Source of the DNA: Thiodiazotropha sp040506195 | Lineage (GTDB): Bacteria; Pseudomonadota; Gammaproteobacteria; Chromatiales; Chromatiaceae | Length of the DNA: 64,000 bases | Assembly (NCBI GenBank): GCA_040506195.1 | Contig: JBEVXH010000009.1 | Coordinates: 62,001 to 126,000 of the forward strand | Reading direction: 5' to 3' | Shown: in pieces, positions 27,976-37,601 of the stretch | Numbering within the stretch: the first letter of the stretch is position 1 | Layout: every line of letters begins with the position of its first letter | Program-made: the position numbers and the translations under genes | The notes under the pieces: model-generated | Database searches by the model: none | What the model saw: only the letters and a program-made list of their open reading frames with translations | What the model was told of the DNA's origin: nothing

Positions 27976-30651
27976 TTAACCGAATGCACGCAATTTGATC
28001 TCAATATTCGTACCGACCCCAAGCTCACTGGATGCTTCCACAGTCCCTCCCCAACTCTGGACACGATGCAATGCATTGCGCAACTGTGTGTATCCTTCAG
28101 TGATTCCATCATCTTCAAAAAGAAATTCCTGGAATCTGTCGTTGGGCATACCGAAACCCTGGTTGTAGAACTTATATCGAATCCACTCCTCCTGTTCCTC
28201 AACAATGATATGAATGGTACTCTCCTCCGATGCATCCTTGATCAAGGCATCGAGCACCGAGGCCGTTACATCATGCAGCAACTCAGGTTCGGCCAACACC
28301 AATGACAGTTCGTCCGGCAGCTCGGCAACGATTCGTATATCCGACACTTCCACATGCCCGCTTATCTCTTCGATATTCTCTAAAATAGGTTGTCGACCAT
28401 CGATCGGAAAAAGTTGCAGCGACATAGTGCCTATCTCTTTGTTCAAAAAAGCAGTTGCTTCCTTCAGCATCCGGTTTTCACTTTTGATGTGATCGACAAC
28501 CTTGCCAATGGTATCTGCCCGACCCTCCGCAGCCACCTCACTGCTCAATTGAACTGCATTGTCCAGCCCCCGACCGATTCGCTGGCTGAGATGCTGAATC
28601 AATGTTTCCTTGTGGCTATAGAGCCGATGAATCAGGGAAACGTCATCAAGTTCGAACAACACACCAAGCAACTCAAATGGTGTACTGTCCGCAGCAGTGC
28701 GCACACTTGTTTCATCGTAATTAAGCGCCCGCATTCTGAGAAGAAAACGCTGATTTGGCAATGCGGCCAATCGGGCCGGCACCACCAAACTTCTGCGTTC
28801 CATGACCACTTGACGAAGCAGATCCTGACATGCTTCACGACCAAAGTTTGTGAGTACAGACATAAGATCGAGGGCAGTGTAATCGAAGGCGGGAATATCA
28901 GCATCCGCCATCAACTGCTCCAGATGGTGATTGATCTGCATGACCCGGCCAAACAGATCATACAGTACTGTTGCTGTCTCTAATCCGTCGAATACACTTT
29001 GCTGTACCGAAAGTCGCCGTTCCATCAGGTCAAGTGCCTGATGAACATCTTTATGTACCACTTCCCCACCTTGAAGACTCAGGTACTGGCTCAATATTCG
29101 AGCCTCTTCCGCTTCCTTGTTCAGCCAATGCCTTCGGTGATACAGCAACTCGGCGATCTGATAACTGAAATCCTTGGCCATACTCTCCATCTGCTGACGT
29201 GACTGGATCTTCGCCATATCCACACCGAATGCCCAGAATCCGAGAATCTCGCCGGAGTAGATCAAAGGCACTAGATATTGGTCCTCTGTTTCCAATTCAC
29301 TCTTTTCAAGATAAGTCTTCTCGATGCGGATGGGGCCTCCGGCCGCGATTGCCGTGCTGTAGGGTGTGCGTTCGTAATCGCGACGACGTTCATCGATGGA
29401 ATCCAGGGAACAGCGCAAGGCCTGGATCTCCTTGACGCGATGATCGGCCTCAACACGCTCGAGAAAGATCAGGCGGGTCAAAGAGAGCGTCTGATCCACC
29501 ATAGCCACCAGCTGCTCCCAGTGACGTGGTGTATCGTAGAATCTCGGTGGCAGCGCGCTCTTGCGCAACCGGGAGGACATCTCGGCGAGCATGGTTCGCA
29601 TCTCCAGCTCCATCCGTGCAGATTTCTCATGGGATATCCATAAAAACATCACACTCTGCGCCATGACAAATTCCAACACAGGCAGCCAGTAGTGCAGTAA
29701 CCACAGCACCAACCAGCCGAGAGTCATGTAGGCGGCCAAAGACAAGATGGTAATCCAGACACCCTCACGGATCATGAACCACTGATAGATAAAGACACTG
29801 ATCAGGGTTATCGCCGTCAACCACAGCAGGACTACCCAAGCAGGCAGTTCCGAAATCACCCGCTTCCCAAGTAGACTGTCCAACATGAAACCATGAAACT
29901 CCAAGGCCGACATGGGCCGCATATTGGAAGTGACCGGGGTATAAATACCGGGTGTGGAGGGCATTGTCGGCTGGCCGAATACGACAGAGCGATCCGCGAT
30001 CAACTCCTCTATCAGGTCGCCTGCAAGGAGACGCTCGAAATGAAACGTTGGGAGCGAATATCGCCCCTGGTTGAAGTTGATCAGAAATCCCCGCTCAGCC
30101 ACCGACGGCGTTTCGAAACCACGTTCCCTGGCAGCCACCACAGCAATGGGTTCCTGCATACTCCCATCTGCGAATCTTTGCACCGTGCCATGCCTGACTA
30201 TACCTTGGGCCGACTCCGGCAGATTAGCCACACCGTGAACGATTCCCCTGCTTGATTCCGGCCAAGGCTGCAAATGCAGTTTGTCCGGGTCGTCCGGATC
30301 CTGAATCAGATAACGACCCAAAACAAGATTTTTTGTATCTGCGAACTGATCAAACTGATCCTGAGCGTTAATATCCGGTGACAACACTAATACCTGCGCA
30401 GCCTTAAGCCGGCTCAATGCATCGAATACCGTACGCCATTCGATGGCACTGGGCGCACTACTCTCAGGCAATTTGACCAATACCACGCTTGGCTGGTAAC
30501 TACGGTCGGCGCTGTATTTGACGAGCCTGTCATACAACCACCCGGAGAGCCCGGAAAACAGGCCAACCTGACCCATCGCCCATATTGAAAAAGCCGTCAC
30601 TACTGCGATGATTAGCGCGCGGTATCTAGCTGTAAACCAATTTTGTGTCAT
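27976..30651 (-). CDS. CHASE2-type membrane sensor with degenerate histidine-kinase-like ATPase
   Basis: 891 aa, first gene of the operon, 41 bp before the PgsC-type gene. One N-terminal helix (about 11-32) and three helices (about 268-345) bracket an extracytoplasmic CHASE2-like domain. A GAF-like region (about 370-520), a PAS-like region (about 545-650), a helical linker and a C-terminal GHKL-ATPase-like domain (about 780-891) follow. The ATPase lacks the usual N-box Asn (LDALIKDASEES) and has NQGFGMP for the G1 box DxGxG, though LGVGTNIEI remains. The phospho-acceptor His region is unclear (HKETLIQHLSQRI). I infer a sensor that controls polymer synthesis by protein contact, perhaps without kinase activity. 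No response regulator is adjacent. Confidence 0.72.
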   Translation of the reverse strand: MTQNWFTARYRALIIAVVTAFSIWAMGQVGLFSGLSGWLYDRLVKYSADRSYQPSVVLVKLPESSAPSAIEWRTVFDALSRLKAAQVLVLSPDINAQDQFDQFADTKNLVLGRYLIQDPDDPDKLHLQPWPESSRGIVHGVANLPESAQGIVRHGTVQRFADGSMQEPIAVVAARERGFETPSVAERGFLINFNQGRYSLPTFHFERLLAGDLIEELIADRSVVFGQPTMPSTPGIYTPVTSNMRPMSALEFHGFMLDSLLGKRVISELPAWVVLLWLTAITLISVFIYQWFMIREGVWITILSLAAYMTLGWLVLWLLHYWLPVLEFVMAQSVMFLWISHEKSARMELEMRTMLAEMSSRLRKSALPPRFYDTPRHWEQLVAMVDQTLSLTRLIFLERVEADHRVKEIQALRCSLDSIDERRRDYERTPYSTAIAAGGPIRIEKTYLEKSELETEDQYLVPLIYSGEILGFWAFGVDMAKIQSRQQMESMAKDFSYQIAELLYHRRHWLNKEAEEARILSQYLSLQGGEVVHKDVHQALDLMERRLSVQQSVFDGLETATVLYDLFGRVMQINHHLEQLMADADIPAFDYTALDLMSVLTNFGREACQDLLRQVVMERRSLVVPARLAALPNQRFLLRMRALNYDETSVRTAADSTPFELLGVLFELDDVSLIHRLYSHKETLIQHLSQRIGRGLDNAVQLSSEVAAEGRADTIGKVVDHIKSENRMLKEATAFLNKEIGTMSLQLFPIDGRQPILENIEEISGHVEVSDIRIVAELPDELSLVLAEPELLHDVTASVLDALIKDASEESTIHIIVEEQEEWIRYKFYNQGFGMPNDRFQEFLFEDDGITEGYTQLRNALHRVQSWGGTVEASSELGVGTNIEIKLRAFG

Positions 30652-31353
30652 GTTTTAACAGCTATTCAGAACGAAAAATGCACCATGGCCAGTAAGTTGT
30701 CGAAATGCCACTTCCCATGGAAATTGGCACTCAAGCGGTAAATACAAGAGAAGCTCTCTACATATCATGAATCTTATCGGCAATTTGTGAAATTCTTAAA
30801 ATTTAACTGTAATTCAGGGTATAAAACCATGTTTCTAGATTTATTTCGTATAAATTACACGTAACTCTCTACATATAAAAGTAAAAATCTATTCCATTCA
30901 TGCCTCATAACCGCCAATATCTCACTATTTGTTACCCGCTATGTACTTGCTCCAGAGACTCGGGTATCGAACGCAGGAGATAAGAAATACCCATGCATGA
31001 ACCGGGCTTATTTCCACCCAACCGCAACAGGTGTCTAAACGCTCGGATCAATTCGATCCCGCGGCTTTCCAAGAAAATCAGGCAGGGGGGCGATTTGCTT
31101 AAAGTCTCAGCACATCGCCTGGTCAGGTCGTACGGCAACCGGATTGAAGATCCCTGCTGATGCTGTAAACCTTATCTCCGGAATCGATCACATAACCCGA
31201 ACAAATCGCTTAATCTCAATCCCGTTCTGCCGACAAGAGGAGTGACACTCTGTAAAGAGATGTCGGTTGTAATATGGTATTGAGGCGATATAATTCATCA
31301 GCGTTCGTTTCACTCCAGAAACAACAATAATACAACGAGTTACAGCAAGGTAT
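30652..31353. other. AT-rich divergent promoter region
   Basis: A 702-bp region between the Pgs-like operon (minus) and the GH13 gene (plus). The part at about 30760-30900 is notably AT-rich and probably holds the operon promoter. A minus-strand frame at 30932-31138 (starts LPYDLTRRCAETLSKSPP, TTG start) has no recognised domain and may be a fragment. It is not called as a gene. Confidence 0.45.
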
Positions 31354-31356
31354 GTG

Positions 31357-33108
31357 ATGAGTGCCGAACACAATGAAAATCAACAGTCACTCCCTGACGG
31401 GGTGATGCTGAATGCCTATCCGGACAGCATTGGCGGAAAACTCTCCGATCTTGTCGGCGTATTGAAACGGCCAGAACTGAGGGACGCATTCTCGCTGTTC
31501 TACATCCTACCCACTTTTTTCAATAGCGATCTCGATCGCGGCTTCTCCATCATCGACTATAACCTGAATGATGAACTCGTCTGCAAGCAGGACCTGAAGG
31601 AGCTGAGCAACCTCAACATCACCTTCAAATTCGACCTTATCCTCAATCACCTGTCTGTGGCATCACCACAGTTCAAGGATCTGCTGAAACATGGCGACAA
31701 ATCCGAGTACAAACACTTCTTTGTCGATTGGAACGAGTTTTGGCACTCTCACGGCCAAATGGGAGAAGAGGGTTACGTCATTCCAAAGGAGGATTTCTTA
31801 AACAAGCTGTTCATGCGCAAACCGGGATTACCGATTCTAAAGGTCGGTTTTCCAGACGGTTCACAACGGCCCTATTGGAACACCTTCTATCAACAAGTCA
31901 ACTACAAACCGGTGAATGCCACTGATTTCAGCGGCATTCAGGGTGTGACCCATGAAGCCGCAAAATCCATAGCTGCAATCGTAAATGAGAACATTGGGGT
32001 GGAGACGGATGCGAATCAGTTCAACCTTGACGGCTATGCCTATTACAAGAATGAAATTCTCTCCGTAGTTGAACGCAACCGATCCTACCTGGGACAGATG
32101 GACCTTAACGCAAAGTCACAGAAAGTCTGGCATTTTTATGAGGAAACGCTGAAAAAACTCAAGGACTATGGAGCGAAAATCATAAGGCTTGACGCATTTG
32201 CGTACTTGCACAAAGAACCCGGGGAGAGCAATTTCTTCAACCGGCCGGGAACCTGGGATTACCTGGAAAGACTGAAAAAGATGGCAAACCGTTATGGTTT
32301 AACCATCTTTCCCGAGATCCATTCAGAATATGGTGCGGGACTGCATGAAGAGGTGGCGGAAAAGGGATATCCGATCTACGACTTCTTTTTCCCTGGGCTT
32401 GTCATCGATGCCCTCGAACATGTCAATAACAGACATCTGCTTAAATGGATTGGCGACATTCAGAACAAAGGGCTGCAAACCATCAATATGCTCGGGTGTC
32501 ATGACGGCATACCCTTGCTCGACCTCAAAGGCAGTGAAAATAATGGCGTCAGGCGCGATGGACTACTGGATGACGACAAGATTCAAGCGCTTATCGATCG
32601 CATTATCGAACGCGGGGGCAGGGTAAAAAATCTATACGGTCCGGATGGCAAGAAGATCGCATACTATCAGGTCAACGCAACCTTCTTCAGTGCGCTTGGC
32701 GAGGATGAAGACAAGTTGCGACTCGCGCGCGCGATTCAACTGTTCATGCCAGGCATTCCTCAGGTCTGGTACCTTGATCTGTTTGCTGGTAAAAATGATT
32801 ATCTTGCGGCAGACAATGGAGGAGCAGCAGACCACAAGGAGATCAACCGCACCAACCTTTCACTGGAAGCCGTCGAATCCGGCCTGCGGAAACAGATCGT
32901 CAAAGACCAGATTGAACTCATTCGCTTGCGTAACTGCTCTGAAGCCTTCAAGGGCAACTTGGAAATATATCCCACCGACTCCCATCTTCTTCACTTAAAC
33001 TGGAAACATGCTGGTGTAAGCACCACGTTGAAAGCTGACTTGCGCAGTTGCCGTTTCACTATACAACACTGCAATAGTGACGGAAGCATCAGCCACTTGA
33101 ATTTCTAA
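31357..33108 (+). CDS. GH13 sucrose-phosphorylase-like glycoside phosphorylase
   Basis: 583 aa from ATG 31357, behind AAGG at 6 bases; a GTG lies one codon upstream. The alpha-amylase-fold motifs of GH13 subfamily 18 are in order: DLILNHLSVASPQF, the nucleophile in IIRLDAFAYLHKE (Asp 279), the acid/base in IFPEIHSEY (Glu 320), and MLGCHDGIPL. A long insertion before the nucleophile makes it larger than classical sucrose phosphorylase (about 490-500 aa) and nearer to glucosylglycerate phosphorylases (about 555-560 aa). It would reversibly phosphorolyse a glucoside to glucose 1-phosphate. No glucosylglycerate or sucrose synthesis genes are nearby, so the substrate stays open. No signal peptide; cytoplasmic. 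Confidence 0.85.
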   Translation: MSAEHNENQQSLPDGVMLNAYPDSIGGKLSDLVGVLKRPELRDAFSLFYILPTFFNSDLDRGFSIIDYNLNDELVCKQDLKELSNLNITFKFDLILNHLSVASPQFKDLLKHGDKSEYKHFFVDWNEFWHSHGQMGEEGYVIPKEDFLNKLFMRKPGLPILKVGFPDGSQRPYWNTFYQQVNYKPVNATDFSGIQGVTHEAAKSIAAIVNENIGVETDANQFNLDGYAYYKNEILSVVERNRSYLGQMDLNAKSQKVWHFYEETLKKLKDYGAKIIRLDAFAYLHKEPGESNFFNRPGTWDYLERLKKMANRYGLTIFPEIHSEYGAGLHEEVAEKGYPIYDFFFPGLVIDALEHVNNRHLLKWIGDIQNKGLQTINMLGCHDGIPLLDLKGSENNGVRRDGLLDDDKIQALIDRIIERGGRVKNLYGPDGKKIAYYQVNATFFSALGEDEDKLRLARAIQLFMPGIPQVWYLDLFAGKNDYLAADNGGAADHKEINRTNLSLEAVESGLRKQIVKDQIELIRLRNCSEAFKGNLEIYPTDSHLLHLNWKHAGVSTTLKADLRSCRFTIQHCNSDGSISHLNF

Positions 33109-33131
33109 TGGTCAGCCAAATACTCGTGCAC

Positions 33132-33400
33132 TAGGGCCTGTTAACACTAATCCAATTGGCTCTGTTGCCCCTGAAAAAGCGCCAATCAAGGCGCGAAGAG
33201 AGAAGTTTGGTGGTTCCAAATGAGCGATGAGCAACGCCGAGTGGCGCTTTTTCAGGCGCAACCCGAAGGGCTGGGGCTATTTTTCCGCCCAGCGGCGTTA
33301 TCATTCGCTCATGTAGAATGACTACACTTTGCTCATTCTGCCTTGCTGGACGAAAAAATAGTCCCAGCAGGGCCGATTGGATTAGTGTTAACAGGCCCTA
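33132..33400. repeat. MITE-like palindromic element, copy A
   Basis: A 269-bp element bounded by TA on both sides, with terminal inverted repeats of about 28 bp that begin AGGGCCTGTTAACACTAA. Inside are further inverted pairs (CTGAAAAAGCGCC with GGCGCTTTTTCAG; GGGGCTATTTTTCC with the reverse of GAAAAAATAGTCCC), so the whole unit can fold into nested hairpins. It is nearly identical to the copy at 42641-42936 apart from a 27-bp gap and point changes. No open reading frame for a transposase. The TA borders suggest IS630/mariner-type mobilisation in trans (inference). Its right edge supplies the stop codon of the adjacent gene. Confidence 0.85.
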
Positions 33401-35887
33401 GTGCCTGACAGGCACCATACCGCCAGTGAAGGAGCGCTCAGGCAGCAATGCAGCAAGTTCCGTTGCGGGCAGCGGATGGCTAAAATAGTAGCCCTGCAAT
33501 TCATCGCAACCGTATTGCTCCAGACATGACACCTGTGACTCACTTTCAACACCTTCCGCAATAACCTCCAAATTCAGCCGTTTTGCCATATTTATGATAG
33601 TCAGAGTGATTTCTCTGACATCATCATTGGATTCTATTTCCCGGATAAAGGAACGATCGATCTTTATCCTGTCCAGGGGAAAATGTTGCAGATTGCTCAA
33701 CGATGAATAGCCGGTTCCAAAATCATCTATCGCCAGCTTCACTCCCAACCCCTTCAAGGCACGCATTACAGCCTTTGCTTCTTCAAGATTCTGCATCACT
33801 GCACTTTCTGTAATCTCAAGTTCGAGTTGAGAGGGATCGAGACAACTCTTTTCGAGCGTCTCGCACACTTCAGCAAACAAGTTCTGATCAACCAGTTGCA
33901 AGGGCGATAGATTGACCGCTAACCGCAAAGGCCCGAGACCGCACTCGTTCCATTGCTGCATTTGCTTACAGGCTGAAAACAATACCCAACTGCCGATCTC
34001 CTTTATCAGACCGGTGTGCTCGGCCAGTGGAATAAAGGTACTTGGATAAACCAGGCCAAGTTTTGGATTATGCCAACGCAACAATGCCTCGACACCGATC
34101 ATGCGACTACTTCCCGCAATTATCTGAGGCTGATAATAGACTTCGAACTCATCCCTTTTTATAGCGGATATCAAAGCCTGCTCTAGCTGTGAGCGCTGTT
34201 CTACCTCCTTTGCCACCTGTATCGAATAGATACAGGTTTTAGACAACTGCCCGACACGGGCACTGAACATAGCCATACTGGCATCACGCAGCAATGCATT
34301 GCCATCCGGACTCTCATACGGCCATAGACTGAGTCCCATACGTGGAGTCAGGAAGATCTGGGATTGCTCGAATTTAAGTGGTTCCTGCAATACATTGAGT
34401 AGATTGTTCGCGATCTGTTGTGCACTGTCGGCGTCATTCAGGTTTCCTACAAGGACAGCAAAATCATCACCATTGAGATGGACGACCATATCGTCACTAC
34501 GAATTGCATTGCGTAGTCGCTGCGCTATGGCTATCAGCAGCAGATCGGTTGCCGAATGCCCTACAAGTCCACCAGCCGAGTCGGACCACTGGATATTGAT
34601 AATTATAAGTGCGGTAATCTTGTTATCGCGCCCATCCACTTTTCTCAGTCGATTTAGCCTGTCTTCCAAGGCATACTGGTTTGGCAGATCAGTGACTGCA
34701 TGATGCAGCGCCTGATGGTGCACCCGGTCGCTGAGGGAACGGTTGACACGTCTCGCATGCAGATGGGAAAAGACTCCCCAGAGAGGGAACCCCAAAATCA
34801 GGGAAGCTGTCACGGCCATTGGCGGAAACCACAACTGCTCTATCGACATAAACATACCGGCCGCAACAGGCACGCCAATGACCGCTGCCAGGAAGATAAT
34901 CATTGCCACCGGAAAACTTGCATTAAACATGAGCAGTGCGGCGATTGCCGTAATCAGGACAGTCAGCAACTGATAGTGGTTTCTGTCTATCTCTCTTATC
35001 AGGGTCCCCTGTAGTAGCCCACTCAATACTTGGGCATTCAGTACGACACCCGGCATTCGCTGATGAACAAGCGAAACCGGCGTCGACATGACATCTCCCA
35101 GCCCGGTTGCAGTCGAACCTATGAGAACATACTTACCCCTGATCGAGGAGGCCGCCTCATCATCATTCAATACAACATGAGCCGAGAGCAGCTTGACTGC
35201 TTCGGGATTGGGATCGAAGGGAATCAGAAAGCGTCCCTGGCGCAGCCACCCTACATGTTCCACCTGACGGCCAAGTTGTAGATCGTTTTCAGGCAGTGGG
35301 TTTACATCTGTCACCTGCAATAACGCAAGTGAGAGCGCCGGCCAATGTGCATTGCTGATACCCGCATAGAGATAGAAACTGCGGCACAGGCCATCTCTGT
35401 CTATCTCGAAATCGACATGCCCCAACCCTGCCGCAGCCTCCGCCAGCATGCTCAACGGCAACACTTCTGATATCGGCAACTCGGTACTCGACTTACTCGG
35501 CGCCACCACAAGCACCGTTCTACCATTGCGATCGATGGCTTGAGCAAACAGACTGTCTGCCTGCAGATCAACGGTATCGGATTCGGCAAACAGGATATCG
35601 AAGGCGACGGCTTTTGCGCCCATATCGGTCAAACGGTCCAGCAATTGCCCATGCACACGACGTGACCATGGCCAATGACCAAGATTGCCCAGACTGGCAT
35701 CATCGATGGCGACGACCACGACTTCATCACTGATCTGGTTTCCCTGCAGGTTGAGGAAATTGTCGTAAATGAGAAGGTCAAAACGTTGAACAGCGGCATT
35801 CCCGGACAAAATATAGGCGAGCAAAACCAGCGAGATAACCAGGAATACACCCCGCTTGTTGAGCTTTTTTACCAGCGGGTGGACCAT
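33398..35887 (-). CDS. CHASE2-GGDEF-EAL cyclic-di-GMP signalling protein
   Basis: 829 aa. After an N-terminal helix comes a CHASE2 extracytoplasmic sensor (about 35-300; VVVVAIDDASLGNLGHWPWS, GAKAVAFDILFAE), three helices (about 305-375), a GGDEF domain (about 390-550) and an EAL domain (about 565-815). The GGDEF signature is degenerate (NGDDF), so cyclase activity is unlikely. The EAL domain keeps EALLRW, DDFGTGYSSLSNL and IAEGVE, so c-di-GMP hydrolysis is probable. It follows the LysM/FecR gene by 4 bp, a pairing often seen for CHASE2 signalling proteins. The TAG stop (33400-33398) lies in the border of the repeat element, so the C-terminus may have been altered by its insertion. Confidence 0.92.
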   Translation of the reverse strand: MVHPLVKKLNKRGVFLVISLVLLAYILSGNAAVQRFDLLIYDNFLNLQGNQISDEVVVVAIDDASLGNLGHWPWSRRVHGQLLDRLTDMGAKAVAFDILFAESDTVDLQADSLFAQAIDRNGRTVLVVAPSKSSTELPISEVLPLSMLAEAAAGLGHVDFEIDRDGLCRSFYLYAGISNAHWPALSLALLQVTDVNPLPENDLQLGRQVEHVGWLRQGRFLIPFDPNPEAVKLLSAHVVLNDDEAASSIRGKYVLIGSTATGLGDVMSTPVSLVHQRMPGVVLNAQVLSGLLQGTLIREIDRNHYQLLTVLITAIAALLMFNASFPVAMIIFLAAVIGVPVAAGMFMSIEQLWFPPMAVTASLILGFPLWGVFSHLHARRVNRSLSDRVHHQALHHAVTDLPNQYALEDRLNRLRKVDGRDNKITALIIINIQWSDSAGGLVGHSATDLLLIAIAQRLRNAIRSDDMVVHLNGDDFAVLVGNLNDADSAQQIANNLLNVLQEPLKFEQSQIFLTPRMGLSLWPYESPDGNALLRDASMAMFSARVGQLSKTCIYSIQVAKEVEQRSQLEQALISAIKRDEFEVYYQPQIIAGSSRMIGVEALLRWHNPKLGLVYPSTFIPLAEHTGLIKEIGSWVLFSACKQMQQWNECGLGPLRLAVNLSPLQLVDQNLFAEVCETLEKSCLDPSQLELEITESAVMQNLEEAKAVMRALKGLGVKLAIDDFGTGYSSLSNLQHFPLDRIKIDRSFIREIESNDDVREITLTIINMAKRLNLEVIAEGVESESQVSCLEQYGCDELQGYYFSHPLPATELAALLPERSFTGGMVPVRH

Positions 35888-35891
35888 CCCG

Positions 35892-37601
35892 CTAAATGAA
35901 GAACAGACCTAGAATGAAGAGCACCGGGACAGCCCATACCCCCTGATCGAATGGCGGTTCGATTTGCTGCACGCTTCCCCATGGCCCCTCGTAACCATCC
36001 ATGTCGATAGCACGCACCCTTAAGTAGAAAACCTGACCCTGTGGTTGATCAAAACTGATCTCCGGCTGATTGGTAGTCCGGTCAAGCTCAAGCGTACTGA
36101 AATCGCTATCGAGGGCAACCTGCACCTGATAACGTTGTCCGGCAGCGCCCTCCCGCCATGAAGCCGTCATTTTATCATCTGCCGCCTCGATCGAGGGGTC
36201 GACAGCATCGAGAGTGGGTTTGAGTTGCCATGAACACACCACACCAGGCGGTCCCGACTCGTTGCCAAGAATCGCGGTGACACGCCAGTAATAGGTACCC
36301 GGTTCGGTGATCTGATCAGTTTGATACCGGGTATCTTTCAGGTCGTTTACCCGATACATCATCTTGTCAAAGCCCTCATCCATGGCAATCTCCAGCAGAT
36401 ACCTGTCGGCTGTTTCAGATTTCGTCCACTGCAATTCCGTGCCACCGCCCCGTTGAACCGCCCCATCCGGCGGACTGATGGAGATCGGCGGCTGCGGCTG
36501 CGCGTCGACTAATACCGAAGCCACACGGCTGACACCTTCCAGCCCATTGGCATCGATACCGCGGACCCTGATCCAATATCTGCCATCCGAGAGTTCGGGT
36601 AACAGAAAACTGGTCTGATCCGACAGTTGATCATGCGCAAGAACAGCTAGATTCTCATCCCTGCCGACCTCGATACGATAGTTTACAGCTTTATCAATAG
36701 CGCCCCATTCCAAATGCCAGTCGATGAAACGAACCACCTCCGGGATCTGCTTGAAATTGGGGGGTGGCAGCAACTCCACGGGTGGAGTCGGCGCATTGCC
36801 TTTCTCAACCCGGGTACCGAACCCGGCAGGAATCAAGCGTTGTTTATCGCCACCGCTCACCTCGACCTTTCCTTCCAAAACCTCGACATTCGAGGTGACG
36901 CCGTCTCCGGTTACGGCCGCGCGATAGACGGTACCACGCACCGCGCTTATCGCCGAGGGGGTATATATCTCAAACCGGGAACCGGGACCCACAGATGGCC
37001 GTACCCGTGTCTGCAAACGCCCTTGGATCAGATGCAGCCTGGAATCGACCATACCGGTATCGCCATGGGCACTGAGATGGTCAAACCGCATCTCGCTATA
37101 ACTGTGGAGGGTCATGGCGCTGCTGTCCGCAAAAAGGATAGCGGCGCTGCTCTTGGGCCCTGTCCGCAAGATATCGCCTAGATCTATCTGAGTACCGGAT
37201 TTGAGTGACGCAGCCTGAGAACCGTCGGCGCGAATTAGCTGAACCTGGCCATGAAAATCCGCAAGCCGCGCCGGCACAGCATTGCTTCTTATCCACTTCA
37301 TCGGAACACGCAGCCAAGAGCCGGGCTGTAGACGTTTCGGGTTTTTAATATTGTTCAATTTCTGCAGCTTCTTAAACCGCAGCACGTCGTCCAAATACTT
37401 TTCGCTGAAGTCCCAGAGATTGTCCCCCTCCACAACGGTGTAGATCCACTCCGCACTATTTGCCTGGGACACAAACACACAAAGCAGTATTGCCGCCACG
37501 AGAGTCCGGGCTTGATATATGTATGATATCAATGAGTATCCCTTCACCTCGCTCAATGAGGTTGCTGGACTGGGGTTTGCGATATTGTCATTTACATGCA
37601 T
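35892..37601 (-). CDS. Periplasmic LysM/FecR-domain protein with fibronectin-like repeats
   Basis: 569 aa from ATG 37601; a TTG at 37652 would add 17 residues. A hydrophobic segment (TLVAAILLCVFVSQANSA) precedes a LysM domain (YTVVEGDNLWDFSEKYL), a FecR domain (about 110-260; GDILRTGPKSSAAILFADSS, SAVRGTVYRAAV) and about three beta-sandwich repeats of fibronectin III type (DGRYWIRVRGIDANGLEG, PGTYYWRVTAI, FYLRVRAIDMDGYEG). A C-terminal hydrophobic stretch could be a second membrane segment. It is probably a peptidoglycan-associated periplasmic input protein for the CHASE2 sensor encoded 4 bp downstream (inference from pairing). Confidence 0.88.
   Translation of the reverse strand: MHVNDNIANPSPATSLSEVKGYSLISYIYQARTLVAAILLCVFVSQANSAEWIYTVVEGDNLWDFSEKYLDDVLRFKKLQKLNNIKNPKRLQPGSWLRVPMKWIRSNAVPARLADFHGQVQLIRADGSQAASLKSGTQIDLGDILRTGPKSSAAILFADSSAMTLHSYSEMRFDHLSAHGDTGMVDSRLHLIQGRLQTRVRPSVGPGSRFEIYTPSAISAVRGTVYRAAVTGDGVTSNVEVLEGKVEVSGGDKQRLIPAGFGTRVEKGNAPTPPVELLPPPNFKQIPEVVRFIDWHLEWGAIDKAVNYRIEVGRDENLAVLAHDQLSDQTSFLLPELSDGRYWIRVRGIDANGLEGVSRVASVLVDAQPQPPISISPPDGAVQRGGGTELQWTKSETADRYLLEIAMDEGFDKMMYRVNDLKDTRYQTDQITEPGTYYWRVTAILGNESGPPGVVCSWQLKPTLDAVDPSIEAADDKMTASWREGAAGQRYQVQVALDSDFSTLELDRTTNQPEISFDQPQGQVFYLRVRAIDMDGYEGPWGSVQQIEPPFDQGVWAVPVLFILGLFFI

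Noticed and set aside
27976..30651. CHASE2 protein as an adenylate cyclase
   Set aside because: The C-terminus matches a GHKL-type ATPase (LGVGTNIEI) and has no class III cyclase motifs.
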